A stretch of DNA of 64,000 bases from Combretum micranthum (GCA_024138025.1 JAMXBD010000055.1:1426001-1490000), one strand, 5' to 3'; positions 1-12,495 are shown, counted from the first letter of the stretch. Notes: generated from the letters alone by a model not told the origin. A program made the numbers and translations.

Positions 1-321
1 CCCACCAAACCAAACCACGCCCATACACACAGACAGAAGAATGACGTTTCCTATACCTTTTAAAATCTTTTCTAAAATCTTTTTTTTTTCACATTCTAGA
101 ATCAAATTTCCCCCATTCATATCTATGATAATTTACTCTATCTTTTTAAGTAAACCTATTGGTAATTTATATGTTAATAAGTGCAATGAAAAATAAAAAT
201 AAAAAGTCAACCCTTTGCATTTTAAAATCGAAATGTTCAACTCTAATGATTTGAAAATTATAGTTCTATGTAAATAACAAGTCATTTCATGAGAAAAACC
301 ATCACATCAAATTGTAAAAGA
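1..321. other. AT-rich intergenic DNA
   Basis: No coding potential is visible. The stretch is AT-rich with short homopolymers and abuts the candidate solo LTR that starts at 322. Confidence 0.5.
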
Positions 322-802
322 TGTTGGGTTTTATTATCAGTTTTGCAGCGGAATTTTTCTTTAAAATTAAAACCCTAATTCCAGTATCCATGTGTTTTTG
401 ATTAGATACAAAAAAAAAAAAAAAAAACGAAAATAAAAGTTCAAGTTTTATTACCTTTTAGATTTCAAAAGGTATTTGATGATATAGATCTGTAGACGTT
501 GCCACGTTGCGAATGCCCTCTACGGTATCCACACGAGAATGACCTTGATTTGGATTCTCCTCTTGCGTGCTAGCGCAATCTAGAACGCTTCTAGATTTGG
601 TTTCGAAGGGGCTCCTAGAGATACGAATTTCTCACACTCTCTAGGGTTTCGAAAATTTCTTTTAGGTTTGCAGAATTTATCTGCCGTCTAATGTGACGTC
701 AAAGAGTCTGACCTAAAAGGCTGTCTATAGATCTATATATATAAACATATAGGAAACCCTAGAAGATATAAATATGATGAGATATTTATTTAATATTTAA
801 CA
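322..802 (-). mobile_element. Candidate solo LTR, copia-like
   Basis: On the minus strand the block begins TGTTAAATATT, has a TATA-like stretch near 735-750 and ends CCGCTGCAAAACTG...CCCAACA. A 'CCGCTGC...CCCAACA' end is common in plant copia LTRs. The flanking 5-mers, AAAGA (317-321) and AAATA (803-807), differ at one base, as an aged target-site duplication might. The boundary at 802 is uncertain: a second TG-type end could lie near 951. No internal domain, primer site or second LTR is seen nearby, so a solo LTR is the simplest reading. Confidence 0.4.
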
Positions 803-1171
803 AAATACATTATTTCATTAAATATTAATTATATGTCATAATCATTTATTATTCTTAAACTATTTAAGAATAATAAATATAATAATTCCTATAGGTTTAA
901 TTATAAACCCATAAAATGAAAATATCAAATATTTGGCCTTGGGCAAAAACACTAAAAAAAGATGCAAAGAAATAACAGTAATTGTCATATATTCATAATA
1001 ATTTATTGGTGTATACTATAAATATGTTAATTATTGAAATAATTTTTAGGTAATACAATAATTTCTTCCAATAATATTTTTCCCTTTATCACATATGATT
1101 TAGCTAGCTTTTCTTCAACATGAGTTCTTACGCGAATGCGATCATTATTTCATGATAGAAGATTGCTCCAT

Positions 1172-2236
1172 AAAATAGTGACATACAAATAAATAATAGT
1201 AATGGTTCTATATTTATAATAATGTAAAAGAGTTAATATTGCAAAAGATGATTGTTAAGAAAATGAGTTCAATAGTTTTATAATCTTTGCTAATAAATCT
1301 TCTTCAAGAGATGCATTTTTACATAGATGCAACTTTTGAAATAGTTGCAATTTTTTTTTTTTTTTTTACAATTATTGCAAAAGGACACAACCTTGCAATA
1401 TGATATTTTATTCTTGCTATTTTAAAAATGATAGGACTTATTTAATGATATTTGATTTCATGAAAAATTTGTTATACAAATTGTGAATATATTTTAATAA
1501 ATAATAAAAGTTGTACCATGTCTATACCTTTTCAATAGCTCTTTTTTATTAATAATGTCTTTTCATCATTTATTTTTATTAATTAAGTTAATTAATCTTT
1601 TTATATTAGTTATGAAGGGTGCACCTTTTAAGTTTTACAAGAATTATGGCAACATCAAGGTGATGTGATTTAAACTGATATAACTCTCCACAAAAAAATT
1701 ATATGGTTCTATAATAGTTACGATGGCACCGGTCTCTTTACATTATTAAATAGTTAAATCTATCTCGATTGTGTTCATAGTCTTAATATTTTTTACACTA
1801 ATTTTTTGTGTTTTAGTTAATGATAATATTTTTTAAGGGATGGTCCATGACGAGATTGTAGAGCACTCCCACAATTTAAAGGATTACTACTCTTGTCATT
1901 ATTACATTTTTCACTTTTTTGACTATGATACATCTTTAATATTACATTTATTTTATATTCTTTAGGCGTAACTTTTCTTTTAATAATATGCATATATTTA
2001 TTATATTCCTATAAAGCAAATTAAATTAAAATTAAAAATTTTAACGTGCGGGCTCGTAACTACTTATCATGGGATGTTATTAATTTAAAGAAAACAAATA
2101 TAAATATGATTAACACTACGTGTATTTGCCAAACAAAGAAAAAAAAAAAAAACACTACGTGTAAATTAAAGATTTTGTCAGTTGGGTTGGGGCCCAAACG
2201 TCATATCCTGAATAGCACCTAGCTCCATATGGCATA
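1172..2236 (+). repeat. Direct segmental duplication, copy 1
   Basis: This block aligns by eye along its whole length with 11346-12376. Shared landmarks include the AGTAATGGTTCTATATTTAT segment near the start, the AGAGATGCATTTTTACATA segment, and CCCAAACGTCATATCCT close to the end. Differences are scattered substitutions and small indels, mainly in poly-T runs. Copy 2 lies directly upstream of the intact cystatin-like gene, so this copy probably marks the promoter-side flank of a lost or displaced family member. No ORF is credible inside it. Confidence 0.8.
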
Positions 2237-4382
2237 TATATCATATTAGCAAACGATTATAATATTAAATAAAAATGTATAAATAATTAGTTAAATGTAA
2301 AAAGCAAAAGAAAAAAAAAAAAACATTGAAGTATCAAGAAAATAAATAGAACAGTTGTTGGAAAAAAAAAAGACTATAGCAAATTGCAAATATGTGGCTT
2401 TCCTAAAGATAATTTGGAATAATAATTGTAATCATTGATGAGGTTTTTCATAGCTGAAGTTGATGCTGCCATGTATATGTAGAAATGATGGGATATAATG
2501 ATTAAGTTTACATTTATATAATAGTCTTTTAATTAAAAAAAAAAAAAACTTATATGGACTCATGATGACCAAATCACAAAGTATACTTTTTAGTACACTT
2601 AATAATTACATATGGAGAATAATTTTTTCTGGTCGGACGAATGTAGAATAATTTAGTAAGATACCGTAAAGAAAAACAATTGCTTAAGTATATTTTGTTA
2701 GAGGAAAATGATACTTAATTAAATTTAATGAAATAGATGTGGATGGATATGTAGGTATTAGCTTTGTAAAGTAGATTCGGTATAATAAGGTGCAAATAAA
2801 CGACATGATATTAACAAACTGAAAGTAGAAAATATATAATTTTACTGTATTTCTATATGTTACTGGCATTGATGGTTAGGTTATGAAGGTTTATTGCATG
2901 TCATACTTGGGCAAATGTAGCTACAATAAAGCATGGTATGAGTAAGGGTGCTTGGTGAACTTCATTTTCTTAGTATTAGGTTTAATCATCTCAATAAAAG
3001 ATTATCTATCGATAGGAGAATAAATACGTATGACCATGCAATAAAAACTAAAAAATAGTGTTCAAGTATATTATATGGAACATATTTTTTACCTTTTTTT
3101 GCATTTTGAAAATGCAAACTAATGTATGGAAAACTTTATCATCTCAATTCTACTAAGCAAAGTTAAATTTGAAGTAACTAAATATTGCTACTTCGAGATT
3201 AACCCATTGTATAATAGAGTGCATTGACATTGTTTAATTTTTGCAATACCTTTGTAACATTATCTAAGACAAAGACATGATTATGATGTTTTTAACTTTT
3301 ATTATTATTTTATATCTATAACAGAGAAATCCTTATTTGGTGCTTTTGTTATTTTTGCTTATTATTGGCTCAATACAATGTCTAAAATCAAACAATACAT
3401 GTAGCCTAAAGAAGCAAATAAAATATTGATTCTCCATGAAATGATTTCCAAATGACATCTTCCAAATACAATATCTACCAAGTCACCAATAAATGAGTTC
3501 TTTACACTCAATTTCCATATGTAAATTCCAATTCTAGCATTTAAACGAAGAAGCTAAAGTACGGACTCATACAATTACTACATAAGCTTTTTCTCACTTT
3601 GATGCCGCTTATGCCAATTTTCTAGTTGTTATTTATCATAGTTCACCAACCATGGCAGTTCATACTGTCTTGCAAATTTCTTCAAACATTGAGGATCAGC
3701 TACGAACGGCCAAATTCTAACTACTTAGAATCTTTTTAACCTGGAAGGCATTATACCGTTTTATCAGTTATTCAAAGAAAAAGTGGCTTAATATAATGAC
3801 AAAAAAATACAATATCTAAGTCCCAACAAATATAACAAAGTATTCAAAATATAGCATATAAAAAGGTATCAATAACAATTTATGATGTATGTGACATTAA
3901 TCATATGAAAATAGAAAAATAATAGTATAAAATTGCATAATTTTAGCATAATAAAAACTTTATGTTCTTAGAAAACATTCTGTCTGTGATTTAAAGAAAA
4001 AAAAAAGGTAGGAACTTTACCTTTGATTTTCACTGGATGAATCTTTATTTCATTGGATATTATTTATGATAAGCACTATATGAAAAAGGAAAAAAAAAAA
4101 AAAAATCAAATACCGTAATCTAGTTATCATTAAGTACTCAAAAGGAAACATCGACAGAAGTAGGATGATTTTGGAGGACAAATGTAATGTGTGAAAAAAA
4201 GAAAGGGCAATTGAGATTTAAAAATGGGAATTAAGAAGGAAGGTAATGGAAAAAACAACGTGCACATCATCATGAAAATTGAGTGGTGAATAAAAGGGAG
4301 AGGATCACTGTGCAGATTGTGGGAGAAAACATGAAAAAATTAGAAGAATGCTTTTACAGTAACTATAAGTAATTACATTAAC

Positions 4383-4384
<2 letters not shown>
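2237..4384. other. AT-rich intergenic DNA without recognised genes
   Basis: Short ORFs on both strands have no recognisable domains, and their composition matches the surrounding AT-rich DNA. Poly-A and poly-T runs are frequent. I see no transposon termini or RNA gene here. Confidence 0.5.

Positions 4385-4420
<36 letters not shown>
4385..4420 (+). repeat. Poly-G run of 36 bases
   Basis: An uninterrupted run of 36 G follows ACCC and is followed by TGGG. Such a long G homopolymer is rare in plant DNA and could form quadruplexes. Its exact length in an assembly is unreliable. Confidence 0.95.
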
Positions 4421-4421
<1 letters not shown>

Positions 4422-4424
4422 GGG

Positions 4425-5010
4425 AAGATGTTAGCAGTTACCAAAAAATATGGACTCATCCGTGAATTGTCCATAAGAAAAAAAAGAAATAAATATAAGC
4501 AGTTACCAAAACTAATTACATTAATGTGGGGAAAAGATGCTGGTGATTACCAAAAAATATGGACTCATGGGTGAACGTGTCCATGAGAAAAAAGAGAAAT
4601 AATAGTGTTTAAACATTATTATAAAAAAAGTGGATTCCTGCCAATTACATTAACTTTGGGAAAAGATGCTGGCAGTTACCAAATAATATGGACTCATTGG
4701 TGAATTGTCCATGAGAAAAAAGAGAAATAATAGTGTTTAAACATTATTATAAAAAAAAATGGAGTCCTGCCAATTACATTAACTTTGGGAAAAGATGCTG
4801 GCAGTTACCAAATATTATGGACTCATTGGTGAATTGTCCATGAGAAAAAAGAGAAATAAATATAAGTAGTTACCAAAAGTAAGGGAAAAGATGCTGGCGG
4901 TTATGAAAAAACATGTACTCATAGGTGAATTGTCCATGAGTAAAAAGAGAAAATAGAGTTTAAAATTATTAAAAAAAAAAAGTGGAGTCTAATGAAAAAC
5001 TTCTGCCATA
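4425..5010 (+). repeat. Tandem repeat, ~95-130 bp unit, about five copies
   Basis: Each unit contains AAAAGATGCTGGCAGTTACC, then ATGGACTCATTGGTGAATTG and TCCATGAGAAAAAAGAG. Unit starts fall near 4425, 4531, 4660, 4790 and 4885. Two unit variants alternate: one ends with a TAGTGTTTAAACATTATTATA block, the other with AATATAAG(C/T)AGTTACC. The array lies just upstream of the first cystatin-like pseudogene. A degraded version lies upstream of the second (10485-10660), so the repeat belongs to the duplicated gene unit. Confidence 0.85.
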
Positions 5011-5118
5011 AATGTAATAGAGCCATAAATGTTATATATATATATCTATCGGTTGAAAAGAAATGAGAAATGCCAAGTTTGCAGTGGAAGGCAGGACAAA
5101 AAGAAAATTAGGGTTTCG

Positions 5119-5555
5119 ATGGCTAATTCACTGAAAGCAAAGGAACCAAAGGTGATGATGAAGATCCGAAAGAGGTCATTTGATTTGCCCGTGAAGGCAG
5201 AAAAGGTGTTAATTGCTAATTCACGAGAAGTAATTCGCCGCTCGCTAGATGTTCAATGGGAGCGGGAGATGACTCATAGTGAGTTTCGCCGCTCATTAGA
5301 TGTTCCATGGGAGCCGGAGATGACTCACAGTGAGTTTCGCCGCTCACGTGGGCGGGAGATGACCCGCAGTGAGTTATCGGAATACTACAGTATGTTTCAG
5401 TGGTGTACATATATATTATATATTAAAATAATATCTATAATTTTATTTCTTTTCTATAATTTTAATTATTTTTTAAATTTTCGCAGGGCTTTGATATTGA
5501 TGTTGAGAAAATCAAATATGTGTTTAACTATTTGATATATATAAAGTTACAATAA
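5119..5555 (+). pseudogene. Cystatin-like family member, truncated copy
   Basis: Exon 1 starts at the ATG followed by GCT (5119), matching the start of the intact gene at 12496, and shares its opening: MANSLKAKEPKVMMKIRK against MADSQKAKDPKVMMKIRK. The middle holds an in-frame tandem repeat: two 51 bp units (5236-5286, 5287-5337) and a shortened third (5338-5376), each encoding an Arg-Arg-Ser plus Glu-Met-Thr pattern. The region before the donor (GGT/GTACAT near 5404) lacks five bases relative to the intact gene, so exon 2 is no longer in phase. Exon 2 begins after the AG at 5485-5486, reads GFDIDVEKIKYVFN, then diverges and stops at 5553-5555. The cystatin-fold exon is absent. I call it a pseudogene; a short truncated protein cannot be excluded. 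Confidence 0.7.
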
Positions 5556-7540
5556 ATATAATTTAAATATTTGTCATCGATTATTTTTAAGAAAAAATAA
5601 ATGCCTATGATGAATTTTAATACTTAATATTACAAAAAGTGAGAAATACAAAAAATAGTATATCAAACCATAATAGCTTGTATCCAGAGGAAGATATCAT
5701 GATGTGCTTTAAAAAATTCCTATATTATTTTCGCTGTTTAAAAATTAACAAAGATCATCATGACTTTTAAATTTGTAACATTAAATATAGGACATCATTA
5801 ATCAAGTTTAGTACCTTCTAATTTGAATATTATGTATTTGTTTTTTACCATATAACTTGTCACTATATGTTTTACCTATAAGCAAACAAAAATAAACTAG
5901 CACATCACATGTGATGCATGTGCCGGAAAATATAATTCTAAAATATTATTTATTTAATTACAACATTAAATCATTGAAAAGTATTGGTACTCTAAATTCG
6001 AATATCATTGAAAAGTTAATTAATAGATCAGTCTTATTCTCGATATTACAATTATCGATTTATTAGCGAATGCTAAAAGATCCTCCTCTTTGTCTTAGTA
6101 AAGATTGCATTGCAATTATAAAAACCATGTTGATAGATGATATATGTGAAAAAAAAAGAAAAAAATTATAGAAGTAAGATAAAAATTACACCAAAATACT
6201 TACAATGAAACAATACACGGTTAACTTTAATTTGCATAAGCAGAATTTCAAATATTATGGTAAGTGCATAGTAAATATAGAAAAAAAATAGTAATAGTTG
6301 CTCATGATATACATATATATATATATATATATATTTCATATTTCCTACCTTTTTTTGGCCATATAATTCACAAATTTTTTTCTTTGATAATAGGATATAA
6401 GACAACTATTATATTCCATAGTGTTTTCCATTAAGTGTTTGTGATTAAGAGCAAAAGGATCAAAATATATGGATCAAATTACAAACCACTTGAAATTTAT
6501 ATTTTCTATGTACAGTAATTCATTATACGTTAACACTAACAGAGTTGTAGTCCAACATAATAGATTCAAGGGAACGGTCCCGTCATCGACCCTACTACTA
6601 CTAATAAAATTAAAATAATTATAGAAAAATAAATGAAAAATTTTTTTAAGGGATTCGATTACGATTGGAAAAAATATGAACTGTTTTTTTATGTGACGAA
6701 ACCAATCCTATTATAAGCGCCACTGGACCCTATAATTCTCCTAGATTCAATTATATCTACATAAACATGTGTAAGGGACTATACTAAAAGAAGTATAAAT
6801 GAAAAAAAATGAATGTAAGGCAATTTCGTTTGTGTATAAAACAAATTAGTTATTCCAAATATAGAAGTATATAAATTAGTTTTGGTATTATTCATCCATA
6901 TTATACAAAACATGAAAAACTTAAATTAGACTACTAAAATAAAAATTCTCGTATCTTCTATTAATATTAAGAAAATCTTGAAAATGACAGTTACTTCATT
7001 GGTGTCAAAAAATACTAACACAGTTTTTTTAATATATTTTATTCATTTTCTCTCTCTCTCTCTCTCCCCCTTCTCCACCTAAGTGCTGCTTTACCTTCTC
7101 TCTCTATACATTCTATAATAAAATTCTCTTTATTTTTATTTTTTTTTAATTTTGCACACGCAGTGCAGGTGCCATTACCCCCTAGTACATATAAATACAA
7201 TTTGACTTTGAATAAACACCATAACTCAAACCCAATTAAATATAAATATAGATTGGTGGAATAAATCCAAAATAAATGCATATATAATAATGAATAATTA
7301 AGTTTTGGATAATTACATCACATTACAATATTTATAAGTGTCAATCACAAACAATAATGGTGATATCATTATCTATTAAAAGATCTGAAAAAAAAGGGGA
7401 CATAGAAATGCATATATGATAATGGAATGTACAATGGAGAATTATTAATAATAAACTATAAAGGTAATTTGGCAAAAATATAAAATCTATAAAGGAAAAA
7501 TCTCTAAATTATCATGATGGGATCATATGTAAAAATGAGT
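5556..7540. other. AT-rich intergenic DNA with an AT microsatellite
   Basis: No gene is seen. An (AT)n run lies at about 6308-6333 and a CT-rich run near 7050-7075. Sequence near 7155-7194 ends in CTAGT after an imperfect GCAC/GTGC hairpin and is listed separately as a weak Helitron-end candidate. Confidence 0.5.
7155..7194 (+). other. Weak candidate Helitron 3' end
   Basis: The sequence reads GCACACGCAGTGCAGGTGCC followed about 10 bases later by CTAGT. Helitrons end in a small hairpin followed by CTRR inserted before a T. The hairpin is imperfect and no matching 5' TC end was identified. Confidence 0.2.
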
Positions 7541-7660
7541 GTGCCTTATCTAATACATTAATTAGACATTACTACAGAACATACAAACCACCTAATGAGT
7601 ATGCCTTATCTAATACATTAATTAGACATTACTGTCGAACATTCAAACCACCTAGTAAGG
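7541..7660 (+). repeat. 60 bp tandem duplication
   Basis: Two adjacent 60 bp units (7541-7600 and 7601-7660) share GCCTTATCTAATACATTAAT and TTAGACATTACT and differ at only a few positions. No function is evident. Confidence 0.9.
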
Positions 7661-7874
7661 CGTGAAATAGCCATTGATAATGCACATATGATCTAAAATA
7701 TGTAAAAAACATTATTAACCTTAGGATGAAGAGTCGAGGTAGATCATGGAAGAGGCCTGTGACTACCTTCTAATAACTTAACCTGCCAATCACACAATGA
7801 AAATCAAGAAAGTCTAAGAAAGCCGAGTGTTTTATGAGGCAGTAATTCAAATCATAAGATTAATTCGCTCCATA

Positions 7875-7913
<39 letters not shown>

Positions 7914-10145
7914 GCGAGATGACTAAATAAGAAGAATTAGAAGATTGGTTGAAAGCATGAAAGGATTATCACCAAAGTCTTACCCTAAGAAAACATATTG
8001 ATTTGATTTGGTCGCTCATGAATGGCGGTTGTACAGTGGCAGAAATATCTATATTATTTAAAGAAGAGCTACGGTTTAGTGTCCACACCGATTTTTTATC
8101 ATAATTTTCCAAATTTATCCTTATTAGAAGACAATTATATGTTTTTTGTGTTTCTATTAAAAAATGACACCGAAGACCTTTATAGTAATTTCACTATTTT
8201 TCATCTTTTTGTCTTCTCCAAATCCATGTTTCTCCTATGTTAAAACTATGTCCCAACTCTTCCTCTCCCTGTTAACCTTCCCCACGTTTAAAAACTGTCC
8301 ACTATGAAAATAAAACCATCCATCATCATCAAAACAATAATTAAACCATCCTACAGTTTCACATCCTCATGCAAATGTATCCGGTCTGAGTCACTCTCTT
8401 GATATCGAGATGCGAGTTATATATCTCTTTCATCCTAACTAAAATAGTTTTTTTTTTCCTAGCCTTTCCAACCCCAATTCACAATTGAATACAACAATTT
8501 AGTGGAAGTTAAAAGAAGAAGTAGAACTCGCTACCACCAACTTAGTATTCAAAATTGCTTTCAGGCTGCCATCGAAATGTTCTGGTTACGATCTGTAATT
8601 TCGAAAATGTTTACTTGTTAACTACATTCCAGCAGTTACTCCACTTGAGTGGATTCTAAACATTTTTCTAGTGACGAGGTTTAAATATCAATGATTTAAT
8701 TGTCTCCAAAACATATTATGTTACGATCATATTATTGTATTTCTATTACTATTAGTGAGTATAGGTGATTCAACTCCAAAATTTTACATCAAAGTTAAAA
8801 CTTGCTAAAATAAAAGTGAGCAGTTATTTGTTTTTCAAATCAGTTTACTACTTCTCTCCCAAAATCTTTTCTTGTTTTTTTTTTTTTTTGGTCCTCACTA
8901 TCCTCCCAATGAAATCCATTGTGGCGCTATCCATTTTTATTTAGTGCTTGGTTTATGCCAAATGTTCACTTCCAGTTTCATTTATTTCTTTTTTGATTGC
9001 CTGTACAGTTTTATTGCTCAAATTCAATTTCGCTTGATTAATGTAACTAGATTATATGGAGAAATGATGGCCATTCATGCATGGATGAGAATATGCTCAG
9101 TTTGCATAAAAGAAAATAGCAGTAATGAGTGAAATTGAGAAGGAAATAATATTTTTTTTATTGTTCTTCCCTTATTTTCCAAGTATGTTCCATTCAGTTT
9201 ATTAATTTTATATTCATCAAATACTTAATTTTTTGTCCATTTCCTTTGGTTAGGATTTCAAGATCTCAATAGAAGAGATCCAGACTGTCAAAGCAAGTTC
9301 GATTGTTGTTTGAAGGATAATGAGGGTTGAAGACGACAATGACATAGAATATCAACGAGAGATTTATTATATTATGTTGAGGTCTGTGTTTGCTTCATTT
9401 GGTATGTAAAATTAAAATCCCAATTCACTAAAAAACAATGCGAATTGAGAATTTTTCAATGTAATGTGTATTTATGTTTTAAGAATTTTGTTGATTACAA
9501 TTGGGTAAAAGAGAGGAAATTTAATTTTATTGATGTAATTTTAGGAGGGTCATCTATTAATATTACCATCAAATTCTATGTGTGGTATTTGCTACATTAC
9601 TTTTAATTACTTCTCCATATTATTTTATGTTTAAATTATTACTAATCAAAGATTTTGATCTTTCAAATTTGTTCATATCCAATGTAATAAAATCATGACA
9701 ATTGATCTTTTCAATAGAATGTATATAATTTTCTTTTTTATGTTAGATATGATATTATAGAGAGTCAATAGTAATTGTTCTTTTTAACAATTTATGAAAA
9801 GTAAAATTTATTTATTCAGTGTCTCCATAAAATCTTTTAAAGCTTGAAGATTTGAATAAAAATAGTGTGTCAAAATCTATTGGGAGTGGCAAAACATCTT
9901 CTTTTTCACCTTTGCTTTACTGTATACGTAAACATATTGGGAAAATATACAATTAGTAAATTTCATAACTTAAACTTTTTACTAATTTTTTCAATTTTAA
10001 GTTTTTACCAACACATGACAAGTTCTAAAATAAAGCAAATATATATACGTAATATTGTTATATTTGTCAACAACATTAAAGTATTTTCTTTTCACATTTA
10101 TAGCTTATTTTTACATAAATTATTCATACTTACAAATTTTTAATA
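7661..10145. other. Intergenic DNA with a GA microsatellite
   Basis: A (GA)n run spans about 7878-7911. Scattered short ORFs, such as one at 8872-9132, are rich in Phe, Ile and Leu with no recognisable domain. No transposon termini were recognised in this stretch. Confidence 0.5.
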
Positions 10146-10178
10146 TTGCACACGCATTGCGAATGCGTGATCCGTTAG
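10146..10178 (+). other. Weak candidate Helitron 3' end
   Basis: CACGCATT GCG AATGCGTG forms a perfect 8 bp hairpin, followed by ATCCGTTAGTA. This resembles the hairpin-plus-CTRR layout of Helitron ends, but the final tetranucleotide here is TTAG rather than CTAG, and no 5' end was found. Confidence 0.25.
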
Positions 10179-10389
10179 TATACATATACATGGAGAGAGA
10201 CAAAGAAAGAAAGTAACTGCTTCAAGAGAAGAAAATGAAGAAGCAATTTCAGATAAGGTGGAGGTAGACCGTCTAGAGGTCATATGGGTTATGTGACATA
10301 TTTTTTCAAATAATTTGAAAAAGTAATGGGTTTTAGAGTCGAATAGATGGTATTCCCTTAATATAGTAGTAATAGATAAGTCAAGATCA

Positions 10390-10475
10390 TATGAATAATC
10401 GTCTTACCGGATTGGCATCTCATGCTCTCAAAAAGCATAATGAGGAAAAGGTCATTATCATTATCATATGCTTAA
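10390..10475 (+). pseudogene. Cystatin-like family, exon 2 fragment
   Basis: The segment from ATGAATAATCGTCTTACC to GAGGAAAAGGTCATTATC matches the end of exon 2 and the start of intron 2 of the intact gene (about 12927-13003), with a few substitutions. It codes for the Leu-Ala-Ser-His-Ala-Leu helix of the cystatin fold. It lies before, not after, the exon 1 fragment at 10695, so it is the tail of a separate, mostly lost copy. Confidence 0.75.
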
Positions 10476-10484
10476 CATTATTAT

Positions 10485-10660
10485 AAAAAAAAAAGTGGAG
10501 TCTAATGAAAAACTTCTGCCATAAATATTTACAGTCACCAAATATATTACCTTAATGTTGGGAAAAGATGTCAGTTACCGAAAAATATGGACTCTATAAT
10601 AAAAAAAGGGAGGTCCAATGAAAAACTGCTGCCATAAATATAACAAGAATATAATTATTT
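10485..10660 (+). repeat. Degenerate copy of the 4.4-5.0 kb tandem repeat
   Basis: It contains GTGGAGTCTAATGAAAAACT, GGGAAAAGATGTCAGTTACC and ATGGACTC, as found upstream of the 5119 pseudogene. Its presence in front of another exon 1 copy shows that the upstream repeat was duplicated with the gene. Confidence 0.7.
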
Positions 10661-10694
10661 CGTGGAAGGGGACTAAAAGAAAATTAGGGTTTCG

Positions 10695-10832
10695 ATGGCT
10701 GATTCACCGAAAGCAAACGATCCAAAGGTGATGATGAAGATCCGAAAGAAGACATCTGATTTACCGGTGAAGGCAGAGAAGGTGTTAATTACTAATTCGC
10801 GAGAAGTAATTCGCCGCGATCAAGTCACCTGA
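10695..10832 (+). pseudogene. Cystatin-like family, truncated exon 1 copy
   Basis: The ATG at 10695 opens a 45-codon reading frame, MADSPKANDPKVMMKIRK onward, nearly identical to the first ~40 residues of the intact gene at 12496. After the Arg-Arg of the repetitive region the sequence departs and stops at 10830-10832. No exon 2 or exon 3 follows. The upstream GGGTTTCG context matches that before the 5119 start, which supports the ATG-GCT start choice in all three copies. This is a truncation product in a tandem cluster and is unlikely to encode a functional product. Confidence 0.75.
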
Positions 10833-11177
10833 ACAAAGGCCTAGACAACTGGGCCTTCGGGAAATACTGTGAAAAGGAAAAACAAATTTGAAATTTTAAT
10901 AATTTAAAGATGTTCGACAATATTTCATAGGGTCTGAAAATTGGGTTTCTATAAATTGAAATTTATATTGTTTATAATGAAAACATGATAAGGTTGCATT
11001 AGGTAGAATTTAAACATGTGATGTATAGAGATTACAATTTCGAATTCTTGCAACAAAACCGGTTCCCCTATTCATAAGTTATTCAATCTTTATGGAATTG
11101 GAACCAACAAATGCCATAATTTTTTATTCTATACTTGCACTCACATACACAAAATATATGAAGAAAATGATAACAAG

Positions 11178-11215
<38 letters not shown>

Positions 11216-11345
11216 ATTTGACAAAACTATAAAAATTCCTCAATACGAAATCTTATAAATGATAAAAGTAATGCAAATACTTTGATATCAAAACAAATTA
11301 TGAAGTTACACTAATTCGATCTTAGCATAATAATACCAATAATTA
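10833..11345. other. AT-rich spacer with a (TA)n(TG)n microsatellite
   Basis: No coding region is seen. A TA run turning into TG lies at about 11179-11214. The spacer separates the truncated exon 1 copy from the second copy of the duplicated promoter-side segment. Confidence 0.5.
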
Positions 11346-12376
11346 ATATAGTGATATACAAATAAATAATAGTAATGGTTCTATATTTATAATAATATAA
11401 AAGAGTTAATATTGCAAAAGATGATTGTTGAGAGAATGCGTTCAATAGTTTTATAATCTTTGCTAATAAATCTTCTTCAAGAGATGCATTTTTACATATA
11501 TGCAACTTTTGAAATAGTTGCAATTTTTTTAACAATCACTGCAAAAGAACACAACCTTGCAATATGATATTTTACTCCTGCTATTTTAAAAATGATATGA
11601 CTTATTTAATGACATATTATTTCACGAAAGATTTGTTATACAAATTGTAAATATATTTAAATAAATAATAAAAGTTGTATTATGTCTATACCCTTGAATA
11701 CCTCTTATTTATTAGTAATGTCTTTTTTATCATTTATACATTTTTATTGATTAAGTTAATTAATCTTTTCATATTAGTTATAAAGAGTTGTACCTTTTAA
11801 GTTTTACAAGAATTATTGCAACATCAAGGTCAAGATGATGTGGTTTAGAATGATATAACTATTCATAAAAAATTTTATGATTCTATGGTAGTTACGACTG
11901 CACTAGTTTCTTTAAGTTAAGATCTATCTCAATCGTGTTCAAAGACGTTAATATATTTGTACTAATTTTTCATATTTTAGTTAATGATAATATTTTTTAA
12001 GGGATAATTTTAAAACACTTCCATAATTTAAAAGATTAATACTCTTCTCATTATTACATTTTATCACTTTTTGTCTATGAAAAATCTTTAATATTACATT
12101 TATTTAATATTCTTTAGGTGTAACTTTTCTTTTAATAATATGCATATTTATATTTATTATATATTTCTATAAAGCAAATTAAATCATAATTATAATTTTA
12201 ACCTGGCGGCTCGTGACTACTTATTATATGGGATGTTATTAATTTAAAGAAAACAAATATATATATGATTAACAATAGGTGTATTGGCAAAAAAAAGAAA
12301 AAAAAAGATAATAAATTAAAGATTTCATCGTTTGGGCTGGGCCCAAACGTCATATCCTTAATAGCACCTACGTCCG
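11346..12376 (+). repeat. Direct segmental duplication, copy 2
   Basis: This aligns end to end with 1172-2236. It is slightly shorter, mostly through shorter poly-T tracts. It runs directly into the promoter region of the cystatin-like gene, ending about 120 bp before that gene's start codon. Confidence 0.8.
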
Positions 12377-12382
12377 TATCTC

Positions 12383-12390
12383 TATAAATA
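12383..12390 (+). promoter_or_regulatory. Putative TATA box of the cystatin-like gene
   Basis: TATAAATA lies about 106 bp upstream of the chosen ATG at 12496. That spacing would leave a 5' leader of roughly 75 bases. This is inferred from sequence only. Confidence 0.45.
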
Positions 12391-12495
12391 TATGTTTTGG
12401 CTGAAAAAAAATCAGCAATGAGAAGCTTGCCCTGGAAGGCAGGACTTAGAGAAAAGTAGGGCTTCAAGTGGGAAAATTAGGTTTTCAAGGTGATG

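Noticed and set aside
5029..5118. Extended upstream start for the 5119 pseudogene
   Set aside because: The extra 30 codons are TA-rich and not shared by the other two copies, which all begin at ATG-GCT.
8872..9132. 86-codon plus-strand ORF
   Set aside because: It begins in a poly-T run and has no family resemblance, splice context or conserved copy.
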